The position numbers and the translations under genes were made by a program. Of a DNA stretch of 7,361 bases, positions 1 to 6,251 are shown piece by piece. The notes below the pieces were generated by a model, which did not search any database, was not told where the DNA came from, and saw nothing but the letters and a program-made list of their open reading frames with translations. How positions within the stretch are numbered: the stretch's first letter is position 1; every line of letters begins with the position of its first letter. Where the stretch lies: the NCBI GenBank assembly GCA_003161755.1, contig PMNP01000216.1, positions 4,280-11,640 of the forward strand, in the 5' to 3' direction. The stretch comes from Ignavibacteriota bacterium. Lineage in GTDB: Bacteria > Bacteroidota > UBA10030 > UBA6906.

Positions 1-2
1 GT

Positions 3-101
3 CGAACCTGGTCTGCACCATCGATTGCACGATCATTGGTCGAAAGGCCGTTGCTTGACACGATTTCACTTGTGCTTCGCGAAGAAATGGGCATCTCATG
101 A
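3..101 (+). CDS. possible C-terminal tail of an upstream gene (partial)
   Basis: The third + strand frame is open from the window edge to a TGA at 99-101. It would encode 32 residues ending in LVLREEMGIS, a charged, helix-like stretch that could be a normal protein C-terminus. It stops two bases before the stop codon of the convergent gene at 104-427, a common tail-to-tail arrangement. There are no motifs and I do not recognise the protein. The stretch is too short to rule out chance, because another + strand frame and at least one - strand frame are also open here. No terminator hairpin follows. Confidence 0.3.
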   Translation, partial: RTWSAPSIARSLVERPLLDTISLVLREEMGIS

Positions 102-103
102 GT

Positions 104-427
104 TCATCTCGATTGAGGAGGTGGAGGATTCATGGGCTGCACATTCGTTCCGTTTTCAGGTGTGTTCATGTCATCGGGCTTCTCTTTTGGCGTTGGCCTT
201 TTGTCCAGCCGTGCTCCGCCATCTGCCATTGTCACGCCCAACAGGGGAATCACGAAGGCGTGGTCATCGGCATGGGTCTTGGCCGCGGAGCGCCGGTCCG
301 CACGCCGTGCCTTGATGTCCAAATACACCGCACGAACGATTGCTGCAATCGATATCAGGGTGACGAGACCAATGACGGCATTGGTCAGGATGAGCCATAA
401 TGTGTCCGGTCCGTTTTCGCTTGACAC
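104..427 (-). CDS. small single-pass membrane protein, unknown function
   Basis: This encodes 107 residues starting at GTG (427-425). The start is supported by a good Shine-Dalgarno site on the - strand, CTGGAGGT (complement of 433-440), about six bases upstream. Residues about 8-32 form one hydrophobic helix (LWLILTNAVIGLVTLISIAA and onward). A strongly basic stretch with many Arg and Lys (about 38-50) follows, suggesting by the positive-inside rule that the C-terminus is cytoplasmic. The last 35 or so residues are rich in Pro, Lys, Asp and Asn and end in PPPPQSR, so they are probably disordered. There is no signal-peptidase or lipobox motif. I do not recognise a family. The gene is divergent from the gal operon across a 413-base gap, and nothing in the sequence links the two functionally. 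Confidence 0.7.
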   Translation of the reverse strand: MSSENGPDTLWLILTNAVIGLVTLISIAAIVRAVYLDIKARRADRRSAAKTHADDHAFVIPLLGVTMADGGARLDKRPTPKEKPDDMNTPENGTNVQPMNPPPPQSR

Positions 428-578
428 GCAGAACCTCCAGTAGTTGTGCTGCTCTGAAATGCTTCCACGACATATTCCAGTGTCTCATGAGTGCAAGAGG
501 CATGCCGGAATCAACGCCACTAGTATCTATCCATAAGTGACTTAAAGAATGGGGGATTAGTGAACAGGAGGTTTAGAC

Positions 579-683
579 ATGATCCAGTGCAGTGCGCGGT
601 GTGTTGGTGAAGCCGACTTTTATGTGGGAAACGACGACAGTCCCATGGTGATGAATCTCCAAAATAGCTCGATGAGCTATTGA
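579..683 (+). CDS. 34-aa small ORF with perfect Shine-Dalgarno; possible leader peptide
   Basis: ATG (579-581) to TGA (681-683) encodes 34 residues beginning MIQCSARCVGEADFYVG. A full-consensus AGGAGG (566-571) sits seven bases before the ATG, which is the ideal spacing. This is the best ribosome-binding site upstream of the operon and the main evidence that it is translated. The peptide has two Cys, is not hydrophobic and has no signal sequence. The last codons and the stop lie inside the palindrome at 663-681, so a ribosome finishing the ORF would cover that element. It could be a leader peptide, a real small protein or a chance ORF. I do not recognise it, and no strong promoter is visible directly upstream. 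Confidence 0.4.
   Translation: MIQCSARCVGEADFYVGNDDSPMVMNLQNSSMSY
663..681. promoter_or_regulatory. perfect 19-base palindrome, candidate operator or hairpin
   Basis: AATAGCTC-GAT-GAGCTATT is a perfect inverted repeat with 8-base arms and a 3-base centre. Its right end overlaps the first two bases of the candidate -35 box at 680-685, a typical position for a repressor or activator site. It is followed by GATTTT, so as RNA it could also form a small hairpin with a short U run, a weak terminator or attenuator. Operator is the better reading, since the T run is short and interrupted. No regulator gene is present in the window to assign it to. Confidence 0.55.
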
Positions 684-708
684 TTTTCGCGTTATGAAGT
701 CGTACACT
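680..708 (+). promoter_or_regulatory. candidate sigma70-type promoter for the gal operon
   Basis: TTGATT (680-685) and TACACT (703-708) each match four of six consensus bases and are separated by the optimal 17 bases. Transcription would begin near 715, giving a 5' leader of about 125 bases before the permease ATG. The -35 box overlaps the end of the palindrome at 663-681. This is motif reading only, and the real promoter may be elsewhere if the host's main sigma factor prefers other boxes. Confidence 0.4.
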
Positions 709-714
709 TTATGC

Positions 715-761
715 AATTCGCTCATTCAGCTGAGGAATTCCCGGCTGAGTTGGAGCAATTC
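715..761 (+). repeat. three AATTC cores at exact 21-base spacing
   Basis: AATTC occurs at 715-719, 736-740 and 757-761, each exactly 21 bases after the last, or two helical turns. The second and third copies share AATTCCC, and all three have C at repeat position 7 and T at position 11. Regular helical phasing is typical of binding sites for a multimeric regulator. The copies otherwise diverge, so chance is possible. They sit either in the leader of the promoter at 680-708 or just upstream of the -10-like box at 778-783. Confidence 0.35.
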
Positions 762-777
762 CCTGGTAGATTCTGCA

Positions 778-783
778 TACAAT
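778..783 (+). promoter_or_regulatory. possible second -10 box
   Basis: TACAAT matches five of six bases of the TATAAT consensus and lies 57 bases before the permease ATG. No -35 consensus exists 16-18 bases upstream. That position (about 755-761) is instead occupied by the third AATTC repeat, as would be expected of an activator-dependent promoter. It could be an alternative to the promoter at 680-708. Confidence 0.25.
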
Positions 784-840
784 CGCAAGCTCCTGTAATC
801 CACCGATAGGTAACTTCGACCACCAAATCTAGGCTCCAGT

Positions 841-2502
841 ATGTCCACAATACACCTGAGCTTTCTTGACTGGCTGATCATTGGCATCTACTTTGCCTTT
901 GTCCTCGGCATTGGATTTTACCTCAAGAAATTCACACGAAGCCAGGAGGATTTCTTTCTGGCCGGAAGGAAGAACAGTTCCTGGGTTGCCGGATTGGCGT
1001 TTCTCTCGGCAAACCTGGGTGCGTTGGAATTGCTTGGGATGACGGGCAACACCTTTAAGTATGGGATGTATGTTGCTCACTTTTATTGGATTGGCGCAAT
1101 CCCCGCCATGTTGTTCCTTGGCATTTATATGATGCCGTTTTACTTCAGCAGCAAGATTCATTCGGTTCCTGGATATTTGAAACTCCGGTTTGATGAGAAG
1201 ACGAGAGTACTGAATGGCATCGCATTCGCGGTCATGACGCTTCTCGTTTCCGGCATCAACCTGTATGCGATGGCGCTTGTCCTCCATACGTTCTTGGGAT
1301 GGAACTGGGACGTAAGCATGTGGGCTTCGGCGCTCACTGTCGCAGTGTATGTGTCACTCAGCGGTCTGATGTCGGCAATCTTTACAGAAATCATCCAATT
1401 CTTCCTTATTTGGTTTGGTCTGTTCCTTGTCTCTCTGCTGGGGATAGTGGAGATTGGAGGACTGGACAAACTCTATTCGATGGTGCCACATGCATTTGGC
1501 ACACTTTGGTCCACTTCGGGTAACCCTGCTGACAATGGAATGTTGGTTTCCTGGGGGGGTATTGTTATCGGTCTGGGCTTCGTGCTTTCATTCGGTTACT
1601 GGACGACCGATTTTCTCGTTGTCCAACGCGCCTTCTCGGCCAAGGATCTTCGTTCAGCCAGGCTGACACCTATCACGGCATCGTTCTTCAAAATGTGTGT
1701 TCCCTTCCTGGTCATCGTTCCAGGTTTGGTTGCCTACATCCTTTCGAAGGACCCTTCAAAAGGGTTCGCGTTGTTGTCCGATGGAGGGCAGCTGAATTAC
1801 GATTCCACTCTTCCGCTTCTGATTGCGCGGTACTATCCTACCGGTCTTGTTGGCCTGGGAGTTACAGCGCTTCTTGCGGGGTTTATGGCAGGACAAGCGG
1901 GAAATGTGAGCGTATTTAATACCGTATGGACGTATGACATTTATCGATCGGTTATCAAGAAGGATGCCTCTGACGCGCATCTGCTCTGGATGGGACGCGC
2001 GGCGACGATTGTGGGGATTCTGCTCAGTTTAGTGACAGCGTACTGGGCCAGGACATTCCCAAGCATCATGGATTACATGCAGGCAATATTCTCCTGGGTC
2101 AACGCTCCACTGTTTGCGACGATGCTGCTCGGCATGTTCTTCAAGCGAATCACATCGGCGGGCGCATTCTGGGGCTTGCTCGCGGGCATGGTTTCATCCG
2201 TAACACTAGTTCTTGCGGTAAAGTTTATGTGGATCAATCCCGCTTCCATCACATTCTCTTCCGTCACCAGTGACATGGCGGCGAATTTTTGGAGAGCTTG
2301 GTGGGCATGGCTGATCTGCTTCATCACGACCATCGCCATCAGCTTCTTTACGGCGCCAAAGCCCGATGCGGAACTCGTTGGCCTGGTCAAAGGTCTGACC
2401 CCGAACCCCGACTCCAGCGCGATGGCATTGTACAAGAGGCCCGAGTTTATCGCTGTAATTGCGCTCATAGTTCTTGTCGTTCTCAATATCTATTTCTGGT
2501 GA
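841..2502 (+). CDS. sodium:solute symporter (SSS) family sugar permease
   Basis: This 553-residue inner-membrane transporter probably brings galactose or a related sugar into the cell. It has about 13-14 hydrophobic segments and matches the SSS/SGLT layout: N-terminal helix (8-28), EDFFLAGR (36-43), a broken first core helix with SANLGALELLGMTG (56-69), VPFLVIVPGLVAYI around 290, AGQAGNVSVFNTVWTYDIY (350-368), LLGMFFKR near 430, and a final helix ending in YFW. Vibrio vSGLT has about the same length and also ends in FW. By eye, Lys284 and Gln414 match sugar-site residues of vSGLT, but several other sugar and sodium ligands are changed. Substrate is therefore inferred mostly from the galK and galT genes downstream. 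It is the first gene of the operon. The ATG has only a weak AGG at 831-833, yet no better start is seen. Confidence 0.88.
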   Translation: MSTIHLSFLDWLIIGIYFAFVLGIGFYLKKFTRSQEDFFLAGRKNSSWVAGLAFLSANLGALELLGMTGNTFKYGMYVAHFYWIGAIPAMLFLGIYMMPFYFSSKIHSVPGYLKLRFDEKTRVLNGIAFAVMTLLVSGINLYAMALVLHTFLGWNWDVSMWASALTVAVYVSLSGLMSAIFTEIIQFFLIWFGLFLVSLLGIVEIGGLDKLYSMVPHAFGTLWSTSGNPADNGMLVSWGGIVIGLGFVLSFGYWTTDFLVVQRAFSAKDLRSARLTPITASFFKMCVPFLVIVPGLVAYILSKDPSKGFALLSDGGQLNYDSTLPLLIARYYPTGLVGLGVTALLAGFMAGQAGNVSVFNTVWTYDIYRSVIKKDASDAHLLWMGRAATIVGILLSLVTAYWARTFPSIMDYMQAIFSWVNAPLFATMLLGMFFKRITSAGAFWGLLAGMVSSVTLVLAVKFMWINPASITFSSVTSDMAANFWRAWWAWLICFITTIAISFFTAPKPDAELVGLVKGLTPNPDSSAMALYKRPEFIAVIALIVLVVLNIYFW

Positions 2503-2509
2503 GCCAACC

Positions 2510-2728
2510 ATGACTGAACATGCACAAATGAAATCGATCTGGTACCTGGTCGGATTGATGCTGTTGGCCATGGGGGCCGTGATCACCGTAGCAGGCATCG
2601 TCCAATATCTCGATCCAGAATCAGTACATACAGTCCTTTCCGAATTGCATCCGAGCCTCTGGTGGGGCCTTATTATGCTCGCCTCGGGAGCACTGTTCGC
2701 CGTCGCCGGCAAAAACCGGATGCGGTGA
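2510..2728 (+). CDS. 72-aa two-helix membrane protein, possible symporter partner
   Basis: Starting at ATG 2510, preceded by GGTGAG (2499-2504) that overlaps the permease stop, this encodes 72 residues. Helix 1 spans about residues 10-34 and helix 2 about 50-67. They are joined by an acidic, His-containing loop with the motif LHPSLWWG (46-53), and the protein ends in basic KNRMR. The gene begins seven bases after the permease stop and ends two bases before galK, so it is a full operon member. There is no signal peptide cleavage site. I do not know a named family. Some SSS transporters have small membrane partner genes beside them (DUF4212 and DUF485 types), which makes an accessory subunit a reasonable inference. 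An upstream in-frame ATG at 2474 lies inside the permease gene and is unlikely to be used. Confidence 0.75.
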   Translation: MTEHAQMKSIWYLVGLMLLAMGAVITVAGIVQYLDPESVHTVLSELHPSLWWGLIMLASGALFAVAGKNRMR

Positions 2729-2730
2729 CC

Positions 2731-3906
2731 ATGAACATCACCCACACTGTGGCGGAGATCTTCAAACAACGGTTTGCTAGTAGCACTCCGTTACTTGTCC
2801 GCTCTCCGGCGCGCGTAAACCTTATCGGGGAACATACCGACTATAACGAAGGCTTTGTCCTCCCTGCTGCGGTGGACAAGGCCATCGTGTTCGCTGTTGC
2901 TGCCCGCTCTGATCGAAAATTCCGCTTTGTCGCTGCCGATCTGAATCAGGATGATGAGGGCTCATTCGACGTCCTCGCTCCTTCGCCGCTAGGTTGGCCC
3001 GACTATCTTCTTGGAGTTGTAGACCAGTTGGAGAAGATGGGGAAACATGTCAACGGGATCGACATGGTGTTCGGCGGCAACATTCCCATCGGGGCGGGGA
3101 TGTCTTCCTCTGCAGCGTTGGAAGCGGGGTTCCTGTTTGCACTGAACTCGCTCTATGGTCTCGGACTTGAAACTGTGGCCATGGCGAAGATTGCCCAACG
3201 CGCCGAAAACGAGTTCATTGGTGTGCGTTGCGGTATCATGGACCAATTTGCCAACCTCTTTGGCCAGGATGGCAAGGCAATCCTCCTGGACTGCCGTTCG
3301 CTTGCCTTCGAATATGTCCCGTTCCAACGTAAGGATGTCGTCCTCCTTTTGTGCGATTCGATGGTGCACCATGAGCTTGCCTCTTCGGAGTACAATGTGC
3401 GGCGAGCGCAATGCGAACAAGGTGTCGCCGGGGTCAAATTGCGGCATCCTGACGTCCGGAGTCTTCGTGATGTATCGGCGGCAATGCTGAAAGAAGTGGA
3501 GAAAGATCTGGATCCCGTCGTGTTTCGCCGGTGCAGCTATGTGCTCAAAGAAAACGACCGTGTCCTTGCAGGATGCAAAGACCTGGCGCGTTCGGACTTT
3601 CAAGCCTTTGGCGAAAAGATGATTGCTTCCCACGCGGGATTGCGTGATGGATATGAAGTCAGCTGCCCTGAACTTGATATGCTCGTTGAGGCGGCGCTCA
3701 AGGTTGAAGGTGTCTATGGGTCCCGTATGATGGGGGGAGGATTTGGCGGCTGCACGATAAATCTCCTCCGTGAGGACGCGGTCGATGATTTTGTCCAGCA
3801 GATTCCCGATCTCTACCGGGATTCGTTCGGTCGCGATGCAAATATCCACCTCTGCAGAATCAGCGGTGGGACGGCCGTTATAGAGAATCAAAAGAACACA
3901 GGATGA
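2731..3906 (+). CDS. galK: galactokinase
   Basis: This cytoplasmic GHMP-family kinase phosphorylates galactose with ATP to galactose-1-phosphate, the first committed Leloir step. At 391 residues it has normal family length. Motifs in order are the galactokinase signature [12 protein letters not shown] (28-39, with the catalytic Arg28 and sugar-contacting Glu34, His35 and Asp37), the ATP-binding loop [12 protein letters not shown] (120-131), CGIMDQFA (167-174) with catalytic base Asp171, and the third GHMP motif MMGGGFGGC (333-341). The ATG at 2731 is chosen because it puts the signature at the usual distance from the N-terminus and follows the previous stop by two bases. A longer reading from 2662 would add 23 basic residues copied from another gene's frame. 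Its stop overlaps the galT start. All key residues are intact. Confidence 0.96.
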   Translation: MNITHTVAEIFKQRFASSTPLLVRSPARVNLIGEHTDYNEGFVLPAAVDKAIVFAVAARSDRKFRFVAADLNQDDEGSFDVLAPSPLGWPDYLLGVVDQLEKMGKHVNGIDMVFGGNIPIGAGMSSSAALEAGFLFALNSLYGLGLETVAMAKIAQRAENEFIGVRCGIMDQFANLFGQDGKAILLDCRSLAFEYVPFQRKDVVLLLCDSMVHHELASSEYNVRRAQCEQGVAGVKLRHPDVRSLRDVSAAMLKEVEKDLDPVVFRRCSYVLKENDRVLAGCKDLARSDFQAFGEKMIASHAGLRDGYEVSCPELDMLVEAALKVEGVYGSRMMGGGFGGCTINLLREDAVDDFVQQIPDLYRDSFGRDANIHLCRISGGTAVIENQKNTG

Positions 3907-4991
3907 GCGAACATCTGATGTTAGGGCAACCTCATCGGCGATGGAATGCACTCACCGGTGATTGGATCCTGGTATCTCCCCACCGCACAAAACGACCATG
4001 GCAGGGCGCGGTTGAACGAAGCGCCGGAGTACAGCGTCCCGTCTATGATCCGAAATGCTATCTCTGTCCTGGCAATCTGAGAGCCGGCAACGATGCCAAT
4101 CCGAACTACGATCGGACGTTTGCCTTTACGAACGATTTTAGCGCACTGCTGTCGGATACTCCGCCCGGCGAAATCAGCGATGAGGGGCTTATTCTTGCCC
4201 GGTCAGAACGCGGAATATGCCGGGTCGTTTGCTTCTCTCCAAGGCACGACCTGACTCTTGCTGAGATGGATGCGGCGATGATCCGGAATGTGGTGGATGT
4301 TTGGGCGGATGAGTTCCTCCACCTCAGCGAACATCCCGACATTGGGTACGTTCAGATTTTCGAGAACAGGGGAGAAATGATGGGGGCAAGCAATCCTCAT
4401 CCCCACGGCCAGATCTGGGCGCAACGATCCATCCCCGGTGAACCCGCAAAAGAACTCTCCCGGCAGCGTGAACATTTCGGCCGAACCGGCAAGACTCTTC
4501 TGGGCGATTATCTTGCGTTGGAGCTCAAGCGTAAGGAACGGGTGATCACCGAAAATGAACACTTCGTTGCTCTCGTTCCCTTTTGGGCGGTCTGGCCGTA
4601 TGAAAGTATGATCATCAGCCGTCGCCCCGTGCAGGATCTCGCCATGTTGACATCAGAAGAACGGGATGCCTTTGCCGACATGATCCGGCGCGTCACGGTC
4701 CGTTACGACAATCTGTTCCAGGTTTCGTTTCCGTACTCGTCTGGGATCCATCAGCGTCCCACGGACGGGAAGGAGTATCCGGAGTGGCACCTCCATATGC
4801 ACTTCTTCCCCCCGCTGCTTCGTTCCGCAACCGTCAGAAAATTCATGGTAGGCTACGAGATGCTGGCGGAGCCGCAACGCGATATCACGCCTGAATCAAG
4901 TGCCGGCGTATTGCGCCAGCTTTCTGAGGTCCATTATTCTGGCAAAACGGCCATAAAATCAACACCTCCGTCGTCAGTTCATACCTCATGA
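3903..4991 (+). CDS. galT: galactose-1-phosphate uridylyltransferase
   Basis: This 362-residue enzyme exchanges UMP between UDP-glucose and galactose-1-phosphate, giving UDP-galactose and glucose-1-phosphate. It belongs to the HIT superfamily (GalT class I). Visible residues are the zinc ligands Cys52 and Cys55 (CYLC) and His115 (SPRH), then the active-site motif NPHPHGQIW at 164-172, with His166-Pro-His168 where His168 is the likely uridylylated nucleophile. The C-terminal metal and binding motif [10 protein letters not shown] begins at Trp295. Spacing is nearly that of the E. coli enzyme. Start and galK stop share ATGA (3903-3906). There is no proper Shine-Dalgarno site, only AGG touching the ATG, so translation is probably coupled to galK. 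Nothing appears broken. The product needs a UDP-galactose 4-epimerase, which is not in this window. Confidence 0.96.
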   Translation: MSEHLMLGQPHRRWNALTGDWILVSPHRTKRPWQGAVERSAGVQRPVYDPKCYLCPGNLRAGNDANPNYDRTFAFTNDFSALLSDTPPGEISDEGLILARSERGICRVVCFSPRHDLTLAEMDAAMIRNVVDVWADEFLHLSEHPDIGYVQIFENRGEMMGASNPHPHGQIWAQRSIPGEPAKELSRQREHFGRTGKTLLGDYLALELKRKERVITENEHFVALVPFWAVWPYESMIISRRPVQDLAMLTSEERDAFADMIRRVTVRYDNLFQVSFPYSSGIHQRPTDGKEYPEWHLHMHFFPPLLRSATVRKFMVGYEMLAEPQRDITPESSAGVLRQLSEVHYSGKTAIKSTPPSSVHTS

Positions 4992-6133
4992 ACCCGATAC
5001 CTTTCAACCGTGCCGCCCTGGCGGGCAATGAACTGCAGTATGTTGGCGAAGCGATCACAAGCGGCCACCTCGCCGGCGACGGACAATTCACGAAGCAGTG
5101 CAGTGGACTGCTGGAACAGATGTTCGGTTCTCCTAAAGTCCTTCTTACCACCTCCTGCACCCACGCTCTGGAAATGGCGGCACTGCTGCTCAATCTCCAT
5201 CCCGGAGACGAAGTCATTGTTCCATCATTTACGTTTGTCAGTACTGTCAATGCATTTGTGCTCCGGGGAGCGCGGCCCGTCTTTGCGGATATCCATCCAG
5301 ACACGTTGAACATCGACGAGACGACGATCGAAGGATTGATTACGCCACGCACGCGCGCAATCGTGCCCGTTCACTATGCCGGCGTGGCGTGCGAAATGGA
5401 CGCCATCATGCGTATCTCCGGGAGCCACAATATTCCGATCGTTGAAGACAACGCCCACGGACTCTTCGCCCGGTACAAAGGCAAGAATCTGGGCACATTC
5501 GGGATCCTCGCGACCCAGAGCTTTCATGAAACGAAGAACATCGTGTGCGGAGAAGGCGGAGCGTTGGTGTTGAACGATGAACTGCTGGTTGATCGTGCTG
5601 AGGTGATTCGCGAAAAGGGAACAAACCGGAGCAGGTTCTTCAGGGGCCAAGTGGACAAATACACTTGGGTCGATGCAGGGTCGAGCTATCTCCCGTCAGA
5701 AATCCTTGCTGCCTTTCTCTTCGCTCAGTTGGAACGAAGAGATGTCATTCAGCAGAAGCGGCGGAATGTATGGGAATACTACTATGCGCACCTGAGCCCA
5801 TGGCTCGAGGAGCATGGCGTCGCTTTGCCGACTGTGCCGGAGTACTGTGAGCAGCCGTACCATCTCTTCTATCTTCTCCTTCCCTCGTTAGATCGGCGGC
5901 AGGCCTTGATTGCGCATTTCAAATCTTATGGCATCCAAACGGCGTTTCACTATCTCCCCCTCCATCTTTCGGAAATGGGAAGGAAGCTCGGAGGGAAACC
6001 GGGGGCTTGCCCGGTGACCGAATCAGTGAGCGATCGTTTGTTGCGACTTCCCTTCTTCAATGATATTACGGAGGCCGAGCAGGAGAGGGTAGTCAGCGCT
6101 ATGAAGGAGTTCTTCACGAAGAGCGTGCGGTAA
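4988..6133 (+). CDS. rffA: WecE/RffA-type dTDP-4-keto-6-deoxyglucose aminotransferase
   Basis: This 381-residue PLP enzyme of the DegT/DnrJ/EryC1 family would transfer an amino group from glutamate to the 4-keto carbon of a nucleotide-linked 6-deoxyhexose (dTDP-4-amino-4,6-dideoxygalactose in E. coli). Close likeness to E. coli WecE runs the whole length: [18 protein letters not shown] near 52-69 with phosphate-binding Ser56, [40 protein letters not shown]-ring Asp154 in VEDNAHG, SFHETKN with Schiff-base Lys183, and IREKGTNRS then [11 protein letters not shown] (207-227). Differences are EDNAH for the usual EDAAQ and one residue fewer before GEGGA. The ATG overlaps the galT stop (ATGA, 4988-4991) and has no Shine-Dalgarno site, so translation is probably coupled. 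Family certainty is high. The exact keto-sugar substrate is less certain, because FdtB- and DesV-like enzymes are related. It ends the operon. Confidence 0.85.
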   Translation: MNPIPFNRAALAGNELQYVGEAITSGHLAGDGQFTKQCSGLLEQMFGSPKVLLTTSCTHALEMAALLLNLHPGDEVIVPSFTFVSTVNAFVLRGARPVFADIHPDTLNIDETTIEGLITPRTRAIVPVHYAGVACEMDAIMRISGSHNIPIVEDNAHGLFARYKGKNLGTFGILATQSFHETKNIVCGEGGALVLNDELLVDRAEVIREKGTNRSRFFRGQVDKYTWVDAGSSYLPSEILAAFLFAQLERRDVIQQKRRNVWEYYYAHLSPWLEEHGVALPTVPEYCEQPYHLFYLLLPSLDRRQALIAHFKSYGIQTAFHYLPLHLSEMGRKLGGKPGACPVTESVSDRLLRLPFFNDITEAEQERVVSAMKEFFTKSVR

Positions 6134-6166
6134 TGGTTGCAGATGCCAGGTGGTGAAGCGTTGCAC

Positions 6167-6205
6167 AAAAAACCCTGACGGGCTTGGACCTGTCAGGGTT
6201 TTTTT
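6167..6205. terminator. bidirectional intrinsic terminator between convergent genes
   Basis: The arms AACCCTGAC (6171-6179) and GTCAGGGTT (6192-6200) pair perfectly. The stem can extend inward with a G-T and two G-C pairs to a six-base loop (6183-6188), and outward through A-T pairs. A run of seven T (6199-6205) follows on the + strand and six A (6167-6172) precede the stem, so both directions get a U tract. It lies 33 bases after the aminotransferase stop and 46 bases beyond the hydrolase stop on the other strand. Confidence 0.93.
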
Positions 6206-6251
6206 AAATGGGAAGAATTGGAGGAAAGAGAGCCTCCTAACCTGCGTTGAA

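Larger units (their letters stand above)
428..840. other. 413-base intergenic control region between divergent genes
   Basis: No long gene fits here. From left to right it holds the Shine-Dalgarno site of the - strand gene (433-440), a short palindrome TAAGTGACTTA (534-544), a 34-codon ORF with a perfect Shine-Dalgarno site (566-683), a 19-base palindrome (663-681), a candidate promoter (680-708), three AATTC cores at 21-base steps (715-761) and a further -10-like TACAAT (778-783). The permease ATG at 841 has only a weak AGG (831-833) seven bases upstream. I found no convincing promoter for the - strand gene. Both directions are probably controlled from this segment. Confidence 0.6.

Noticed and set aside
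55..60. TTGACA, a perfect -35 box (also at 421-426)
   Set aside because: Neither copy has a -10-like sequence 16-18 bases downstream on the + strand, and neither precedes a suitable gene.
75..84. CTTCGCGAAG palindrome
   Set aside because: It is only 10 bases with no loop, lies in a possible coding tail, and has no T run. Chance is likely.
98..443. Overlapping + strand frames at 98-400 and 132-443
   Set aside because: The - strand gene at 104-427 has a good ribosome-binding site and a clean membrane helix. The + frames are Cys, Arg and Ser rich and look like shadows.
534..544. TAAGTGACTTA palindrome upstream of the mini-ORF
   Set aside because: The arms are only five bases and there is no promoter context to support an operator.
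829..1287. 152-codon - strand frame opposite the permease start
   Set aside because: The + strand encodes a recognisable SSS transporter here. The antisense product is polar and has no motif.
2662..2730. Longer galK start at ATG 2662
   Set aside because: It overlaps the small membrane protein gene, adds a basic non-homologous N-terminus, and the ATG at 2731 gives the normal galactokinase length.
2989..3951. 320-codon open frame on the - strand, antisense to galK
   Set aside because: It lies almost wholly opposite galK, whose motifs are intact and in order. The translation is rich in His, Arg and Cys without family motifs, as expected of a mirror frame.
6220..6240. GGAGG and CCTCC inverted repeat after the terminator
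   Set aside because: Five-base arms around an eight-base A/G loop without a T run. The strong terminator next to it explains the region.
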